From Candidatus Leptovillus gracilis (GTDB lineage Bacteria > Chloroflexota > Anaerolineae > Promineifilales > Promineifilaceae): a stretch of 64,000 nucleotides of DNA. Made by a program: the position numbers and the translations under genes. A model generated the notes under the pieces. It did no database searches. It was not told where the DNA came from and saw only the letters and a list, made by a program, of their open reading frames with translations. Below, in pieces: positions 45,599-54,161 of this stretch. The stretch covers positions 62,001-126,000 of the forward strand of contig JADJXA010000012.1 in NCBI GenBank assembly GCA_016716065.1, given 5' to 3'. How positions within the stretch are numbered: the first letter of the stretch is position 1; each line of letters starts with the position of its first letter.

Positions 45599-46642
45599 CT
45601 ACAGAGCCAGGTCGGGCTGCCGCCAGCGCAGGGTGTCGCTGAGACGCCCCGATGCCATTAACGCTTTGATGTGCTTCAGGCGGCGGTAGCGCGGGCCTTC
45701 AAACTCTTCCAATTCCAGGCCAACCTTCTGATAGGCGGCGTATAACTCTTCCGCTCCTTTTTTGGCCGTCCATTGGGGCTGGTAGCCGGGCAGGGTGTTA
45801 ACAATTTTATCGCAGTTGACGCGGTAATTGCGTTTATCGGCGGTGGCGCCTTCGGCAAATTCGACGCGGCTGCCGGGGATGGTTTCGGCGACGATTTGGG
45901 CGATCTGGCGAATCTGGTAATTTTCGCTGGAACGGCCGACATTGAAGGCTTCGTTATGGACCAATTCGCGGGGCGCTTCCATGACAGCGATAAAAGCGCG
46001 GGACATGTCGCTGATGTGGACAATGGGACGCCAGGGCGTGCCATCGCTTTTCAGGTAGACCAGACCAGTGGTGAAGGCCCAGGCGGCCAGGTTGTTCAGC
46101 ACCAGGTCGAAGCGCAGGCGCGGCGAGACGCCGTAGGCGGTGCCGCTGCGCAGGAAGGTGGGGCTGAAGTTGTCATCGGCCAGTTTGGCGACGTCTTGTT
46201 CGACCATGACTTTGGAACGGCCGTAAGGTGTTACCGGGTTAAACGCCGAAGACTCATCCAGCCAGTCAGTAACGCCCGCGCCGTAATTGCTGCACGAGGA
46301 AGAGAAAATGAAGCGCTGCACGCCCACTGCCTTAGCCATCTCCGCCAGACGGACAGAGGCGTGATGGTTAATGTCGTAGGTCAATTCAGGGTTCAGGTCG
46401 CCCAATGGATCGTTGGACAGCCCGGCCAGATGGATGATGGCGTCAAAGCCTTCCAGGTCGGCCATTTGGATGTCGCGGACGTCCTTGTTAATTTCGGGAT
46501 AATTGCGCTGTGTGTCTTCACCGAAGGTGGAACCTTCGTACAAATTGGTGTCCAGACCCACAACATCATGATTGGCGGCGATCAACATAGGCATCATTAC
46601 GGTGCCTACATAGCCATTATGTCCGGTAACTAATACACGCAT
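45599..46642 (-). CDS. NAD-dependent epimerase/dehydratase, SDR family
   Basis: This 347-residue extended SDR enzyme acts on a nucleotide-sugar. The N-terminal NAD motif is TGHNGYVG and the catalytic YxxxK pair is YGRSK, with the serine in SSSCSNYG. WRPIVHISDMSRAF is the typical sugar-binding block. It lies between glucose-1-phosphate cytidylyltransferase and the C-methyltransferase, so the substrate is probably a CDP-hexose. It does not look like a classic CDP-glucose 4,6-dehydratase; epimerase, reductase or dehydratase are all possible. Confidence 0.85.
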   Translation of the reverse strand: MRVLVTGHNGYVGTVMMPMLIAANHDVVGLDTNLYEGSTFGEDTQRNYPEINKDVRDIQMADLEGFDAIIHLAGLSNDPLGDLNPELTYDINHHASVRLAEMAKAVGVQRFIFSSSCSNYGAGVTDWLDESSAFNPVTPYGRSKVMVEQDVAKLADDNFSPTFLRSGTAYGVSPRLRFDLVLNNLAAWAFTTGLVYLKSDGTPWRPIVHISDMSRAFIAVMEAPRELVHNEAFNVGRSSENYQIRQIAQIVAETIPGSRVEFAEGATADKRNYRVNCDKIVNTLPGYQPQWTAKKGAEELYAAYQKVGLELEEFEGPRYRRLKHIKALMASGRLSDTLRWRQPDLAL

Positions 46643-46747
46643 ATGTCACTTCCTATTATGAGAGGGTATATTCTGACAGACAAGCAGAAACAGTTATAAA
46701 AAATAAAAGCGCACAATAGTCTGAACAACTGTTGTACGCTGAATGGA

Positions 46748-47518
46748 TTAGTCCCAAACCTTCCAGGGTGGGTTTTTACTCTGCCACAGGGTCTCTAAAA
46801 TATGCTTTTCGCGTAAGGTGTCCATACATTGCCAGAAGGATTCATGTTTGTAGGCCATCAACTGCCCTTCCTCGGCCAGACGGGCCAGCGGTTCTTGCTC
46901 GAACATCATTTCGTCGCCGTCAATGTACTCGAATACCTCTGGTTCCAGGACAAAAAAAGCGCCGTTGATCCAGCCTTCGGCCGTTTGCGGTTTTTCCTGG
47001 AAGCGGACGATGCGGTCGCCGTCAAATTCCAGATGTCCATAACGCGCGGGTGGGCGCACGGCCGTCATTGTTGCCAATTTGCCATGCGCACGATGAAATT
47101 CTAACAGGCGGTGCAAATTGACGTCTGAAACGCCATCGCCCCAGGTGAGCATAAAGGTCTCGTCGCCAATGTAAGGCTGCAACCGTTTGATCCGGCCGCC
47201 AGTCATGGTATCGTGGCCGGTATCAATCAGCTCCACTACCCAATCTGGATGATATTGGTCGTGGGACCGAACCTGACCGCTGCGAAAATCTACCGTCAGG
47301 CTGCTGCCTAACGACAAATAATCTACCATGTACTTCTTCAGGACCTCGCCTTTGTAACCAAGGGCAACCACAAAATCTTTGAAGCCATAATGTGCATAGT
47401 GCATCATGATGTGCCAGATAATGGGATTGTCGCCAATCTCGACCATGGGTTTGGGTTTCAATGTGGTTTCCTCTGAGAGACGGGTCCCCTTGCCACCGGC
47501 TAAAATACCTACTTTCAT
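46748..47518 (-). CDS. rfbF: Glucose-1-phosphate cytidylyltransferase
   Basis: This 256-residue enzyme makes CDP-glucose from CTP and glucose-1-phosphate, the entry step to CDP-activated deoxy or branched sugars. The signature GGKGTRLSEETTLKPKPM lies at residues 8-25, and the LTWGDGVSDVN and GWINGAFFVLEPE blocks fit RfbF. The ATG has an AGGGAG ribosome site, and the frame upstream is unrelated. It is first in a cassette with the SDR enzyme and methyltransferase, 105 bases before the next gene. Confidence 0.95.
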   Translation of the reverse strand: MKVGILAGGKGTRLSEETTLKPKPMVEIGDNPIIWHIMMHYAHYGFKDFVVALGYKGEVLKKYMVDYLSLGSSLTVDFRSGQVRSHDQYHPDWVVELIDTGHDTMTGGRIKRLQPYIGDETFMLTWGDGVSDVNLHRLLEFHRAHGKLATMTAVRPPARYGHLEFDGDRIVRFQEKPQTAEGWINGAFFVLEPEVFEYIDGDEMMFEQEPLARLAEEGQLMAYKHESFWQCMDTLREKHILETLWQSKNPPWKVWD

Positions 47519-47685
47519 TGGAACTCCCTTATGCGTGTCGCGCCGGACGCGCCGACGCTGCGCCTTATGCTGTGTTTGACGGCATGGTAGATGACGTGAG
47601 TTACGAATCGTCTTACGCGGCGTTGGCGGCGAGTTGAGGCGTCGGGCGTTTCGCAGGTTAGGCACAATGCTGCTAAAATGGGGCA

Positions 47686-48228
47686 ATGATGGAAACGAAT
47701 TTGTCCCACACGAACAAATCGGCCAGCACGGCCGTTCACAAAGCGCAGGCCGCCGCCGGAGGTCCGGTTCCGGTGGCAATTGTCACCGTCAGCGACAGCC
47801 GCACCCCGGAGACGGACGTGAACGGCCGCTATTTGCGCGCCCAGGTTGAGGCTGCCGGGCATGTGGTAGCTGCGTATCATCTGATTAAAGATGAACCGGC
47901 GCAGGTAACGGCCGTACTCGATGAACTTGCCGCCGGCCCGGCCCGCGTGGTCCTCTTCAACGGCGGCACCGGCATCGCCCCCCGCGACACTACCTTCGAC
48001 GTGTTGGACCACAAGTTGGAGAAACGAATGCCCGGTTTTGGCGAATTATTCCGCATGTTAAGCTGGTCAGAAGTCGGCGCGGCGGCCATGTTGTCGCGGG
48101 CGACGGCCGGCGTTTACCGCAATACCCTTATCTTTTCCACCCCTGGCTCACCCAATGCCGTGCAATTGGCCTGGGAAAAACTCATTGCCCCCGAATTGCA
48201 GCACATGGCCTGGGAAATGGTGCGGTAG
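47686..48228 (+). CDS. moaB: Molybdenum cofactor biosynthesis protein, MoaB/MogA family
   Basis: This 180-residue protein adenylylates molybdopterin before metal insertion, or is its MoaB paralogue. The motifs [26 protein letters not shown] and [16 protein letters not shown] are family signatures. The N-terminus (1-25) is an extra poorly conserved stretch, so translation may begin later. It is read divergently from rfbF. No other molybdenum-cofactor gene is nearby. A hairpin starts at its stop codon. Confidence 0.93.
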   Translation: MMETNLSHTNKSASTAVHKAQAAAGGPVPVAIVTVSDSRTPETDVNGRYLRAQVEAAGHVVAAYHLIKDEPAQVTAVLDELAAGPARVVLFNGGTGIAPRDTTFDVLDHKLEKRMPGFGELFRMLSWSEVGAAAMLSRATAGVYRNTLIFSTPGSPNAVQLAWEKLIAPELQHMAWEMVR

Positions 48229-48306
48229 TTGATAGTTGACAGTTGGGAGTTGCTAATGAAGACGCCCAACTACCTGCTACCAACTATCAACTACCAACTA
48301 CCAACT
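48225..48306. repeat. Heptanucleotide hairpin after moaB
   Basis: GTAGTTGATAGTTG (48225-48238) pairs perfectly with CAACTATCAACTAC (48281-48294), which continues into tandem CAACTAC units up to the sufE start. The left arm includes the moaB stop codon. It fills the whole moaB-sufE gap. Confidence 0.78.
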
Positions 48307-48310
48307 TCTT

Positions 48311-48730
48311 ATGATGACCCCTGAAGCAATACTGGAAGATTTTAACTGGCTGGAAACATGGGATGACCGGTATGGTTATCTCGTTGATTTGGGCCGCGAT
48401 CTGCCGCCCATGGCGGCGGCCGACAAGACGGAAGAGACGCGGATTGAGGGCTGCCAAAGCGGCGTATGGATTAAGATGACGCCAGAAGGCGCGCCGCCAA
48501 TGTTGTCGTTTGTCGGCGACAGCGATTCGGCCATCGTCAAAGGGTTGGTGGCGATTGTGTTGGCGTTGGTGAACGGCCGTTCGCCTCAGGCTGTTCTGGA
48601 CTTAGACATTCCCGGCTTTTTTGAGCAGCTTAAACTAGAAAAGCACCTCAGCCCGACGCGCAAAACGGGTCTGAACGAGATGGTGAAAACGATTCGGCAA
48701 AAGGCGGCCATTCTCGCCGAAAGGTCATAA
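48311..48730 (+). CDS. sufE: SufE-like sulfur acceptor protein
   Basis: This 139-residue protein accepts persulfide sulfur from a cysteine desulfurase and stimulates Fe-S cluster assembly. The active cysteine is Cys48 in RIEGCQSGVWI, matching the family GCQSxVW motif, and the length is normal. It starts with two ATGs and lacks an obvious ribosome site because heptamer repeats run up to the start. No sufS gene is adjacent. The next gene begins seven bases after its stop. Confidence 0.94.
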   Translation: MMTPEAILEDFNWLETWDDRYGYLVDLGRDLPPMAAADKTEETRIEGCQSGVWIKMTPEGAPPMLSFVGDSDSAIVKGLVAIVLALVNGRSPQAVLDLDIPGFFEQLKLEKHLSPTRKTGLNEMVKTIRQKAAILAERS

Positions 48731-48737
48731 TCTTCTC

Positions 48738-49187
48738 GTGCCTCCAGATATAAGCCATATCTACAATTTTTACCGCCTGGACGACCGGGTCGCCTGCGCC
48801 GGGCAGCCCCAGGCCGATGACTTTGCGCGGATTAAGGAAGCGGGTTATGAAGTAGTCTTTAACCTGGCGCCGGCCGATTCTTCCCACGCGCTGCACGACG
48901 AACAGGCTGTTGTTGCCGGACAAGGTCTGGCATACGTTCACATCCCCGTCATCTGGGACGCGCCCCAACGCCGCGACTTCGCCTTGTTTTGCCAGGCGAT
49001 GCAGGCCCATGACGGCCGTAACCTCTTCATCCACTGCATCGCCAACATGCGTGTATCGGCATTCCTTTACCTGTATCAGCGCACTCAGGGCGTGCCCGAA
49101 AAGACGGCCCGCCAGGTATTAGATGCCATCTGGCAGCCCAACCCCACCTGGCAGGCGTTCATCAACCATGTTTTAGCCGAGGTGTAG
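48738..49187 (+). CDS. Protein tyrosine phosphatase-like protein
   Basis: This 149-residue protein resembles the small DUF442/dual-specificity phosphatase-like family. It starts with GTG and shows the early motif AGQPQADDFARIKEAGYEVVFNL (landmark region 21-43) and a phosphate-binding loop HCIANMRVSAF, with Cys100 and Arg105. The spacing is CX4R rather than the CX5R of classical tyrosine phosphatases, as in the sulfide-oxidation-linked BLH/DUF442 proteins. Catalysis is therefore uncertain. It is likely co-transcribed with sufE, seven bases upstream, which may hint at persulfide chemistry. Confidence 0.75.
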   Translation: MPPDISHIYNFYRLDDRVACAGQPQADDFARIKEAGYEVVFNLAPADSSHALHDEQAVVAGQGLAYVHIPVIWDAPQRRDFALFCQAMQAHDGRNLFIHCIANMRVSAFLYLYQRTQGVPEKTARQVLDAIWQPNPTWQAFINHVLAEV

Positions 49188-49236
49188 CGGCTGTTTATTC
49201 TGGCAACGGCCGTCACGCACGCTTAACATCCGCCCC

Positions 49237-49869
49237 ATGGACAACCCACTTTTCTGGCAAGGATTGCTCTTTGGCGTGGGCATCGCTGCCCCAGTGGGGC
49301 CGATTGGCGTCCTGACCATCCGCCGCACGCTCACCGAAGGGCTGCTCATTGGCCTGCTCACCGGCCTTGGCGCAGCCACCGCCGACGCTTTGTATGGCAG
49401 TGTGGCGGCGCTGGGGTTAACGGCCGTTTCCAATTTCCTCATCCAATACCAGACCTGGCTCCGTCTCGGCGGCGGCCTCTTCCTTTTGTACCTCGGCCTC
49501 AAAACGCTCCGCCTACCCGCCGCCACCAACGCGCCACAATCCGCCGCCTCAAATCCCAAATCGCAAATCGCCTTACTCCACGCCTATACCACCACGCTCT
49601 TCCTCACCCTGTCCAACCCGGTGACGATTTTGTCTTTTACGGCCGTGTTCGCCGGTTTCGGTTTGGGCAGCCAGACTCATGGAGCCGGGGCAGGCGTCCA
49701 ACTGGTGTTGGGCGTGTTCCTCGGCTCCGCCCTGTGGTGGCTGACGCTCTGTTTGGCAGTAACGGCCGTGCGCGCCCGTCTCTCCCCCACTGTTTTCCGC
49801 CTTATCAACCTGGCCTCCGGCCTCATCCTCATCGGTTTCAGCCTCGCCCTCCTCTTCACCGGTCTGTAA
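49237..49869 (+). CDS. LysE family amino-acid exporter
   Basis: This 210-residue membrane protein has six hydrophobic helices, and the N-terminal GVGIAAPVGPIGVLTIRRTL is the family hallmark (GxxxGPxG). NPVTILSFTAVF in the fourth helix also matches. LysE-type carriers export basic or small neutral amino acids or homoserine lactone. The substrate is not predictable. A degenerate heptamer repeat is embedded in the loop around residues 103-110 (SAASNPKSQIA), as in priA. Confidence 0.9.
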   Translation: MDNPLFWQGLLFGVGIAAPVGPIGVLTIRRTLTEGLLIGLLTGLGAATADALYGSVAALGLTAVSNFLIQYQTWLRLGGGLFLLYLGLKTLRLPAATNAPQSAASNPKSQIALLHAYTTTLFLTLSNPVTILSFTAVFAGFGLGSQTHGAGAGVQLVLGVFLGSALWWLTLCLAVTAVRARLSPTVFRLINLASGLILIGFSLALLFTGL

Positions 49870-50056
49870 GGCGATCCGGTCGGCGGTCAGCTATTAGGCA
49901 ATCCCCCAACGCCCTGTTATACTGTGCCCACAAGCAATGCCGAGACAGAAAGACGTTTCCTACACCCCTCCTCTTCTGGACCGTACATTCATCGCTCCCA
50001 CTTCCCGCTTAAATTATTCCTGTTTCTCCTGGCTAAAAGCCAAAGGCAAATAATTC
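49870..50056. promoter_or_regulatory. Intergenic region with possible promoter for the nitronate monooxygenase-like gene
   Basis: A TTATACT -10-like element lies at 49917-49923, but no good -35 is visible. No hairpin with a T run and no known riboswitch pattern was found in these 187 bases. Confidence 0.3.
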
Positions 50057-51598
50057 ATGAAACATCTTGAAGATATAAAGCTCATTCAAGGCGGCATGGG
50101 AGTGCATGTGTCCAATTGGCGGCTGGCCCGGACGGTCGCCATGCAGCGACCCGGCGTCACCGTAGGCACTGTTTCCGGCACAGCGTTGGATGTGGTCTAC
50201 GTGCGGCTGCTGCAATTGGGCGACCCCGGCGGCCACGCCCGACGCGCCCTCCAGTCCCTCGACGACACATTTGGCGTGACCATCGGCCGTAAAATCCGCG
50301 ACCGCTATTTCATCGAAGGCGGCAAAGCGCCCGGCGACCGGTTCCGCAGCGCGCCAATGCAAATCATTCACACCCACGATGAACGCAAAACTTTCCCCAT
50401 GCCCAACGGCGCGGCCGCGATGGTCCCGCTCAAGTTGGACGACGACATCATCGAACTGCTTATCGCCACCGGTTTTGTGGAAGTCTGGTTGGCGAAAGAG
50501 GGGCACAGCGGCAAGATATTCATCAACTTTCTCAACAAGATTGAACTGCCGCTGATTTACGTGATGTACGGGGCCATGTTGGCCGGCGTGGATGGCGTCA
50601 TCGTCGGCGCGGGCAACCCGGAGGGGCTGCCGGCCCTGTGCCAGCAGTTGGCGCAGCACACCCCGGTGGCCCACGAAATCTCGGTGTTATACCGCGAAAC
50701 CGGCGAAGAATTTGCCATCGCTTTTGACCCTCAACAAGTGGCGGAGGGTAGATTGACGACACGGCCGTTAACCACCCCCGCCTTCCTCGCCATCGTCTCG
50801 CTAGAAGACCTGGTCAAAGTGCTGGCCGAAAGCAAAACCGCGCCGCCCGACGGTTTCATCATCGAACACCATACGGCCGGCGGCCACAACGCCAGCCCGC
50901 TTGGTCCCCTGGTCCGCGACACGCTGGGCCAACCCATCTACGGCGCCCGCGACGAAGCCAACCTGTCGGCCATCCGCGCCGTCGGCATTCCCTTTTGGCT
51001 GGCCGGGGGGTATGGCAGCCACGCAAAATTGCAAGAAGCGCTGGCCGCCGGGGCCAACGGCGTGCAGGTAGGCACTGTGTTCGCCCTGGCCGAAGAATCG
51101 GGCATGAAGCCCGAATACCGCTCAGCCATCCTGGCCGCCCTGAAAAACGGCGTAGACGACGCCGACCTGGTGCGCACCACCACCTTCTCGCCCACCGGTT
51201 TTTCTTTCAAAGTCGTCCAACTTCAGGACACCCTCTCGGAAGCAGAGGTCTACGAAAGTCGCAAGCGCGTCTGCGATATTGGCATGTTACAGCAGCGCGG
51301 CTTCAACAAACCCGACGAGCATGGTGAGCGCACGCTCTTCCAACGCTGCCCGGCCGGCCCCATTGAAACCTACATCAACAAACGCGGCCTGGAGCGCAAT
51401 ACCGACGAGCGACGCTGCCTGTGCAACGGCCTGCTGTCCAGCGTGGGTCTGGGCCAGGTAAAAGAAATCCAGGGTGAACTGGTGGAAGAACCAGCCATCG
51501 TCACCCTGGGCAACCATCTGGACGGCATACGCCGCCTTTCTCGCCAGGGGCAGACCCATTACTACGTTCAGGATGTAGTAGCCGACATTTTAGGTTAG
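50057..51598 (+). CDS. Nitronate monooxygenase-like FMN protein
   Basis: This 513-residue TIM-barrel flavoprotein belongs to the nitronate monooxygenase/2-nitropropane dioxygenase superfamily. It opens KLIQGGMGVHVSNWRLA, with the FMN region HHTAGGHNASPLG and GIPFWLAGGYGS. It is longer than simple nitronate monooxygenases (about 320-360), with an extra middle segment and a C-terminal cysteine-containing region (RRCLCNGLLSS), like the uncharacterised long forms and PfaD-type enoyl reductases. The function is therefore uncertain: nitronate oxidation or a flavin-dependent reductase. A ribosome site is weak. Confidence 0.8.
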   Translation: MKHLEDIKLIQGGMGVHVSNWRLARTVAMQRPGVTVGTVSGTALDVVYVRLLQLGDPGGHARRALQSLDDTFGVTIGRKIRDRYFIEGGKAPGDRFRSAPMQIIHTHDERKTFPMPNGAAAMVPLKLDDDIIELLIATGFVEVWLAKEGHSGKIFINFLNKIELPLIYVMYGAMLAGVDGVIVGAGNPEGLPALCQQLAQHTPVAHEISVLYRETGEEFAIAFDPQQVAEGRLTTRPLTTPAFLAIVSLEDLVKVLAESKTAPPDGFIIEHHTAGGHNASPLGPLVRDTLGQPIYGARDEANLSAIRAVGIPFWLAGGYGSHAKLQEALAAGANGVQVGTVFALAEESGMKPEYRSAILAALKNGVDDADLVRTTTFSPTGFSFKVVQLQDTLSEAEVYESRKRVCDIGMLQQRGFNKPDEHGERTLFQRCPAGPIETYINKRGLERNTDERRCLCNGLLSSVGLGQVKEIQGELVEEPAIVTLGNHLDGIRRLSRQGQTHYYVQDVVADILG

Positions 51599-51653
51599 CG
51601 GGCCATACCCCGCGGGCCATACCCTGCGGGCCATACCCCGCGGGCCATACCCG
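51598..51653. repeat. Tandem repeat of four 14-bp units
   Basis: Four units of GCGGGCCATACCCC type, differing only at the last base, follow the nitronate monooxygenase stop codon directly. A further diverged unit continues into the end of the convergent doxX-like gene. Confidence 0.85.
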
Positions 51654-51659
51654 GCGCGG

Positions 51660-52142
51660 CTATTCCCGGCGCGGTTCCGGCTCCAGGTAGCCGCCGCGCA
51701 CCGTGCCCCCCAACACAATCCCGGCCGTCACCAACACCAGATTCTTGATGATGTACTGTCCCTCCAGAGTCAGGCCAAACGGGAACGAAGTCCAAACCGC
51801 CTCCGGCAGCATCAACAGCGGCAGCGTCGTGCCGGGCATCTGCAAGAACAACAGCAGCAGCGTCAATCGCATCGGACGGCCCAGCAACAGCCCTACCCCA
51901 ATCGCCATCTCCCATACCGCCAATACCGGGATAAACAAATCGGGATCAACAAAAAAGATGGTCTGCCGGACCAACTCTTCGGCCGGGCTAAGATTAGGGA
52001 TCAACTTGAGCGCCCCAAACCAGAAGAAAATAACGCCCAGACCAATGCGCAGCAGCGTCAGGCCATGACGCGCCATCCAACGGGTGATATTTAAATCAAG
52101 CTCATCGAACCGCTTGTCAAACATGTGGTTCTTCATCAACAT
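51660..52142 (-). CDS. DoxX family membrane protein
   Basis: This 160-residue protein has four hydrophobic helices. The first contains [20 protein letters not shown] (residues near 29-48), the typical DoxX start, and the third [18 protein letters not shown]. DoxX-type proteins contribute to quinone-linked thiol or thiosulfate redox and oxidative stress resistance, without a single defined activity. I placed the start at MLMKNH because GGAG lies upstream. It converges with the nitronate monooxygenase-like gene and diverges from the TetR gene. Confidence 0.85.
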   Translation of the reverse strand: MLMKNHMFDKRFDELDLNITRWMARHGLTLLRIGLGVIFFWFGALKLIPNLSPAEELVRQTIFFVDPDLFIPVLAVWEMAIGVGLLLGRPMRLTLLLLFLQMPGTTLPLLMLPEAVWTSFPFGLTLEGQYIIKNLVLVTAGIVLGGTVRGGYLEPEPRRE

Positions 52143-52293
52143 GGCGCTGTCTCCTATTTTTATTATATTTGTGATAATTTGCACAATAATGCCTAAATTA
52201 TAACCCGCCCGCCGCCACGCGCCACAACCAAAAGAGTAGTTTGGGCAGCCGATTTAGGCAGCTCTCACCTACCCGTTTGGGTAGATTTGGTTC

Positions 52294-52320
52294 TTGACTG
52301 AACGTTCAATCAAGTATATT
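52294..52320 (+). promoter_or_regulatory. Promoter with embedded TetR-type operator
   Basis: TTGACT (52294-52299) and TATATT (52315-52320) are 15 bases apart. The perfect palindrome TGAACGTTCA (52299-52308) occupies the spacer, extended to GACTGAACGTTCAATC. This is the layout of an autorepressed TetR-family gene. Confidence 0.7.
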
Positions 52321-52375
52321 ATGCAGGCAGCACAAAGAGTCGGGCATGAAACATCACCCATGCAATGGAGCAGGC

Positions 52376-52981
52376 ATGAGCCAGGAAAGCGACCGCCGCC
52401 AACAGATTTTAGACGCCGCTTTTGCTGAGTTTGCCGCCAAAGGGTTTAAAGGCGCGACCATCAAAAGCATTGCCCGCGCCGCCGGGCTGCAATCGCCTTC
52501 CCTGATCTATTGGTACTTCCCCACCAAAGAAGAGCTGTTTCAGGCCATGCTGCAAGCGCGCCTGCACCTGTTTCAGGTGATCAGCCAAAGCGCCGCACTG
52601 CTGGACCAGCCGCCGCAAGAAGTGCTGCCCCAAATTGCCACCGCCTATCTGGACATTACCAACCAGCCAGAAATAAACACCATGGCCAGGTTGGTTTTTT
52701 CCGAAGTTGTGACTCGGCCGGAAATTGCCGACGTGTTCGCTACCCGCTTCATCCAGCAAATATTGGAATTTCTCAAAACGTATCTGAATCATCAGATTGA
52801 TTTGGGGCATTTGCGGCCCCACGATACCCGCGCCAGCGCCCGCGCCTTCATCGGCATGATGCTGCCGCAGATGCTCAGTTTTCTTTTATTTCCGTCTTTG
52901 CGCAGCGATGGCCTGAGCAATGAAACCCATGTTGCTACGGCCGTAGAAATTTTCCTTTCCGGGCTGTGGCCTGAACCATAA
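52376..52981 (+). CDS. TetR/AcrR family transcriptional regulator
   Basis: This 201-residue repressor has an N-terminal helix-turn-helix (about 8-55: ILDAAFAEFAAKGFKGATIK, SLIYWYFPTKEELF) and a variable C-terminal ligand domain. I chose the ATG of MSQESD, preceded by GGAG; another ATG ten codons upstream is possible. It is followed 27 bases later by the ABC-2 efflux genes, mirroring the CecR-YbhGFSR arrangement, so it probably controls that operon and itself through the TGAACGTTCA palindrome in its promoter. Confidence 0.92.
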   Translation: MSQESDRRQQILDAAFAEFAAKGFKGATIKSIARAAGLQSPSLIYWYFPTKEELFQAMLQARLHLFQVISQSAALLDQPPQEVLPQIATAYLDITNQPEINTMARLVFSEVVTRPEIADVFATRFIQQILEFLKTYLNHQIDLGHLRPHDTRASARAFIGMMLPQMLSFLLFPSLRSDGLSNETHVATAVEIFLSGLWPEP

Positions 52982-53008
52982 ACCGCAGCGGCTGGCCCAA
53001 GTGCCCCC

Positions 53009-54142
53009 ATGTTCAACTCTCGTCTACGCTCTCTGATTCGCAAGGAATTTATCCAAATTGCCCGAGACCCGCGCACCCTGGCGCTGACCTTTCTGCTGCC
53101 GGTGATCCAGCTATTCCTGTTAGGCTACGCCGCCACCAACGACGTACGCAACGTGCCGCTGGCGGTGTTCGACCAGGACAAAAGCCGCGCCTCGCGCGAA
53201 CTGTTGGACGCATACCGGGCGGCCGATTATTTCCAGATTGGCTACGATGTGCAGTCTGAAGAGGAATTGCGGCAGTTGATCGAAAACAATTCGGCGCGGG
53301 CCGGGATGATTATTCCGCCCGATTATGGCGCACGCTTGGCGGGGCAACGGCCGTCACAAGTCGCCTTCATCATAGACGGGTCCGATCCCACCGTCGCCGG
53401 GACCGCGTTGGCCGCCGCCACCCTCATCGCCCAGTCCAAAGCCACCGAGCTGGCCGTGCAAAGGCTGGCGCTGCGCGGCCTGGCCGGGGCCTTACAGCCG
53501 GCCGTCGAAGTGCGCACCCAGGTCTGGTACAACCCCGATCTCGTCAGCGCCTACTTCATGATCCCCGCCCTCATCGGCATGATTTTGCAATTCCTGGCGA
53601 TCATGCTCACCGCCACCGCCATCGTGCGCGAGCGCGAACAGGGGACCATCGAACAGCTCATCGTCACCCCCATTCGCTCCCTAGAACTGGTGGTGGGTAA
53701 GGTCACGCCCTACGTGCTGCTGGCCTTTTTCGACATGATCGAGGTGCTGATCGCCGGGGTTCTTATTTTTGGGATGCCAATTAACGGCAGCATTCCCCTG
53801 CTGTTGGCGCTTTCTTGCCTGTTTATCATCACGTCGTTGGGCATCGGCATCTTCATCTCCACCGTCGCCAAAACGCAGCAAGAAGCGCTGCTGTTGACTA
53901 TGTTTACCCTGCTGCCATCGGTCTTTCTGTCCGGTTTTTTATTTCCACTGGCTGCCATGCCGCCGGTGCTGCAAGGGATAAGCTACATGGTTCCGCTGCG
54001 CTATTTTTTGATCATTGCCCGTGGCATCGTTCTCAAGGGCGTCGGCTTCGAGGCGCTGGTTTCCGAAGTGGTCGCTCTGACGATCTTTGCCATCGTCATT
54101 ATGGCCGCGGCCGCGGGGCGCTTCCGCAAGCGGTTGGATTAG
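53009..54142 (+). CDS. ABC-2 type transporter permease
   Basis: This 377-residue membrane protein has one N-terminal helix (about 24-42), a large extracytoplasmic domain with DQDKSRASRELLDAYRA, and five to six C-terminal helices beginning YFMIPALIGMILQFLAIM. The central REREQGTIEQLIVTPIRSLELVVGK segment is the hallmark of YbhS/YbhR/YhhJ-type permeases. Only one permease gene is present, so it should form a homodimer with the two downstream ATPases, where E. coli has two permeases. Confidence 0.92.
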   Translation: MFNSRLRSLIRKEFIQIARDPRTLALTFLLPVIQLFLLGYAATNDVRNVPLAVFDQDKSRASRELLDAYRAADYFQIGYDVQSEEELRQLIENNSARAGMIIPPDYGARLAGQRPSQVAFIIDGSDPTVAGTALAAATLIAQSKATELAVQRLALRGLAGALQPAVEVRTQVWYNPDLVSAYFMIPALIGMILQFLAIMLTATAIVREREQGTIEQLIVTPIRSLELVVGKVTPYVLLAFFDMIEVLIAGVLIFGMPINGSIPLLLALSCLFIITSLGIGIFISTVAKTQQEALLLTMFTLLPSVFLSGFLFPLAAMPPVLQGISYMVPLRYFLIIARGIVLKGVGFEALVSEVVALTIFAIVIMAAAAGRFRKRLD

Positions 54143-54161
54143 GTTCTATCACGAGGCTGTT

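Noticed and set aside
51598..51653. Small CRISPR or attachment site
   Set aside because: Four directly adjacent 14-base units without spacers, no integrase nearby.
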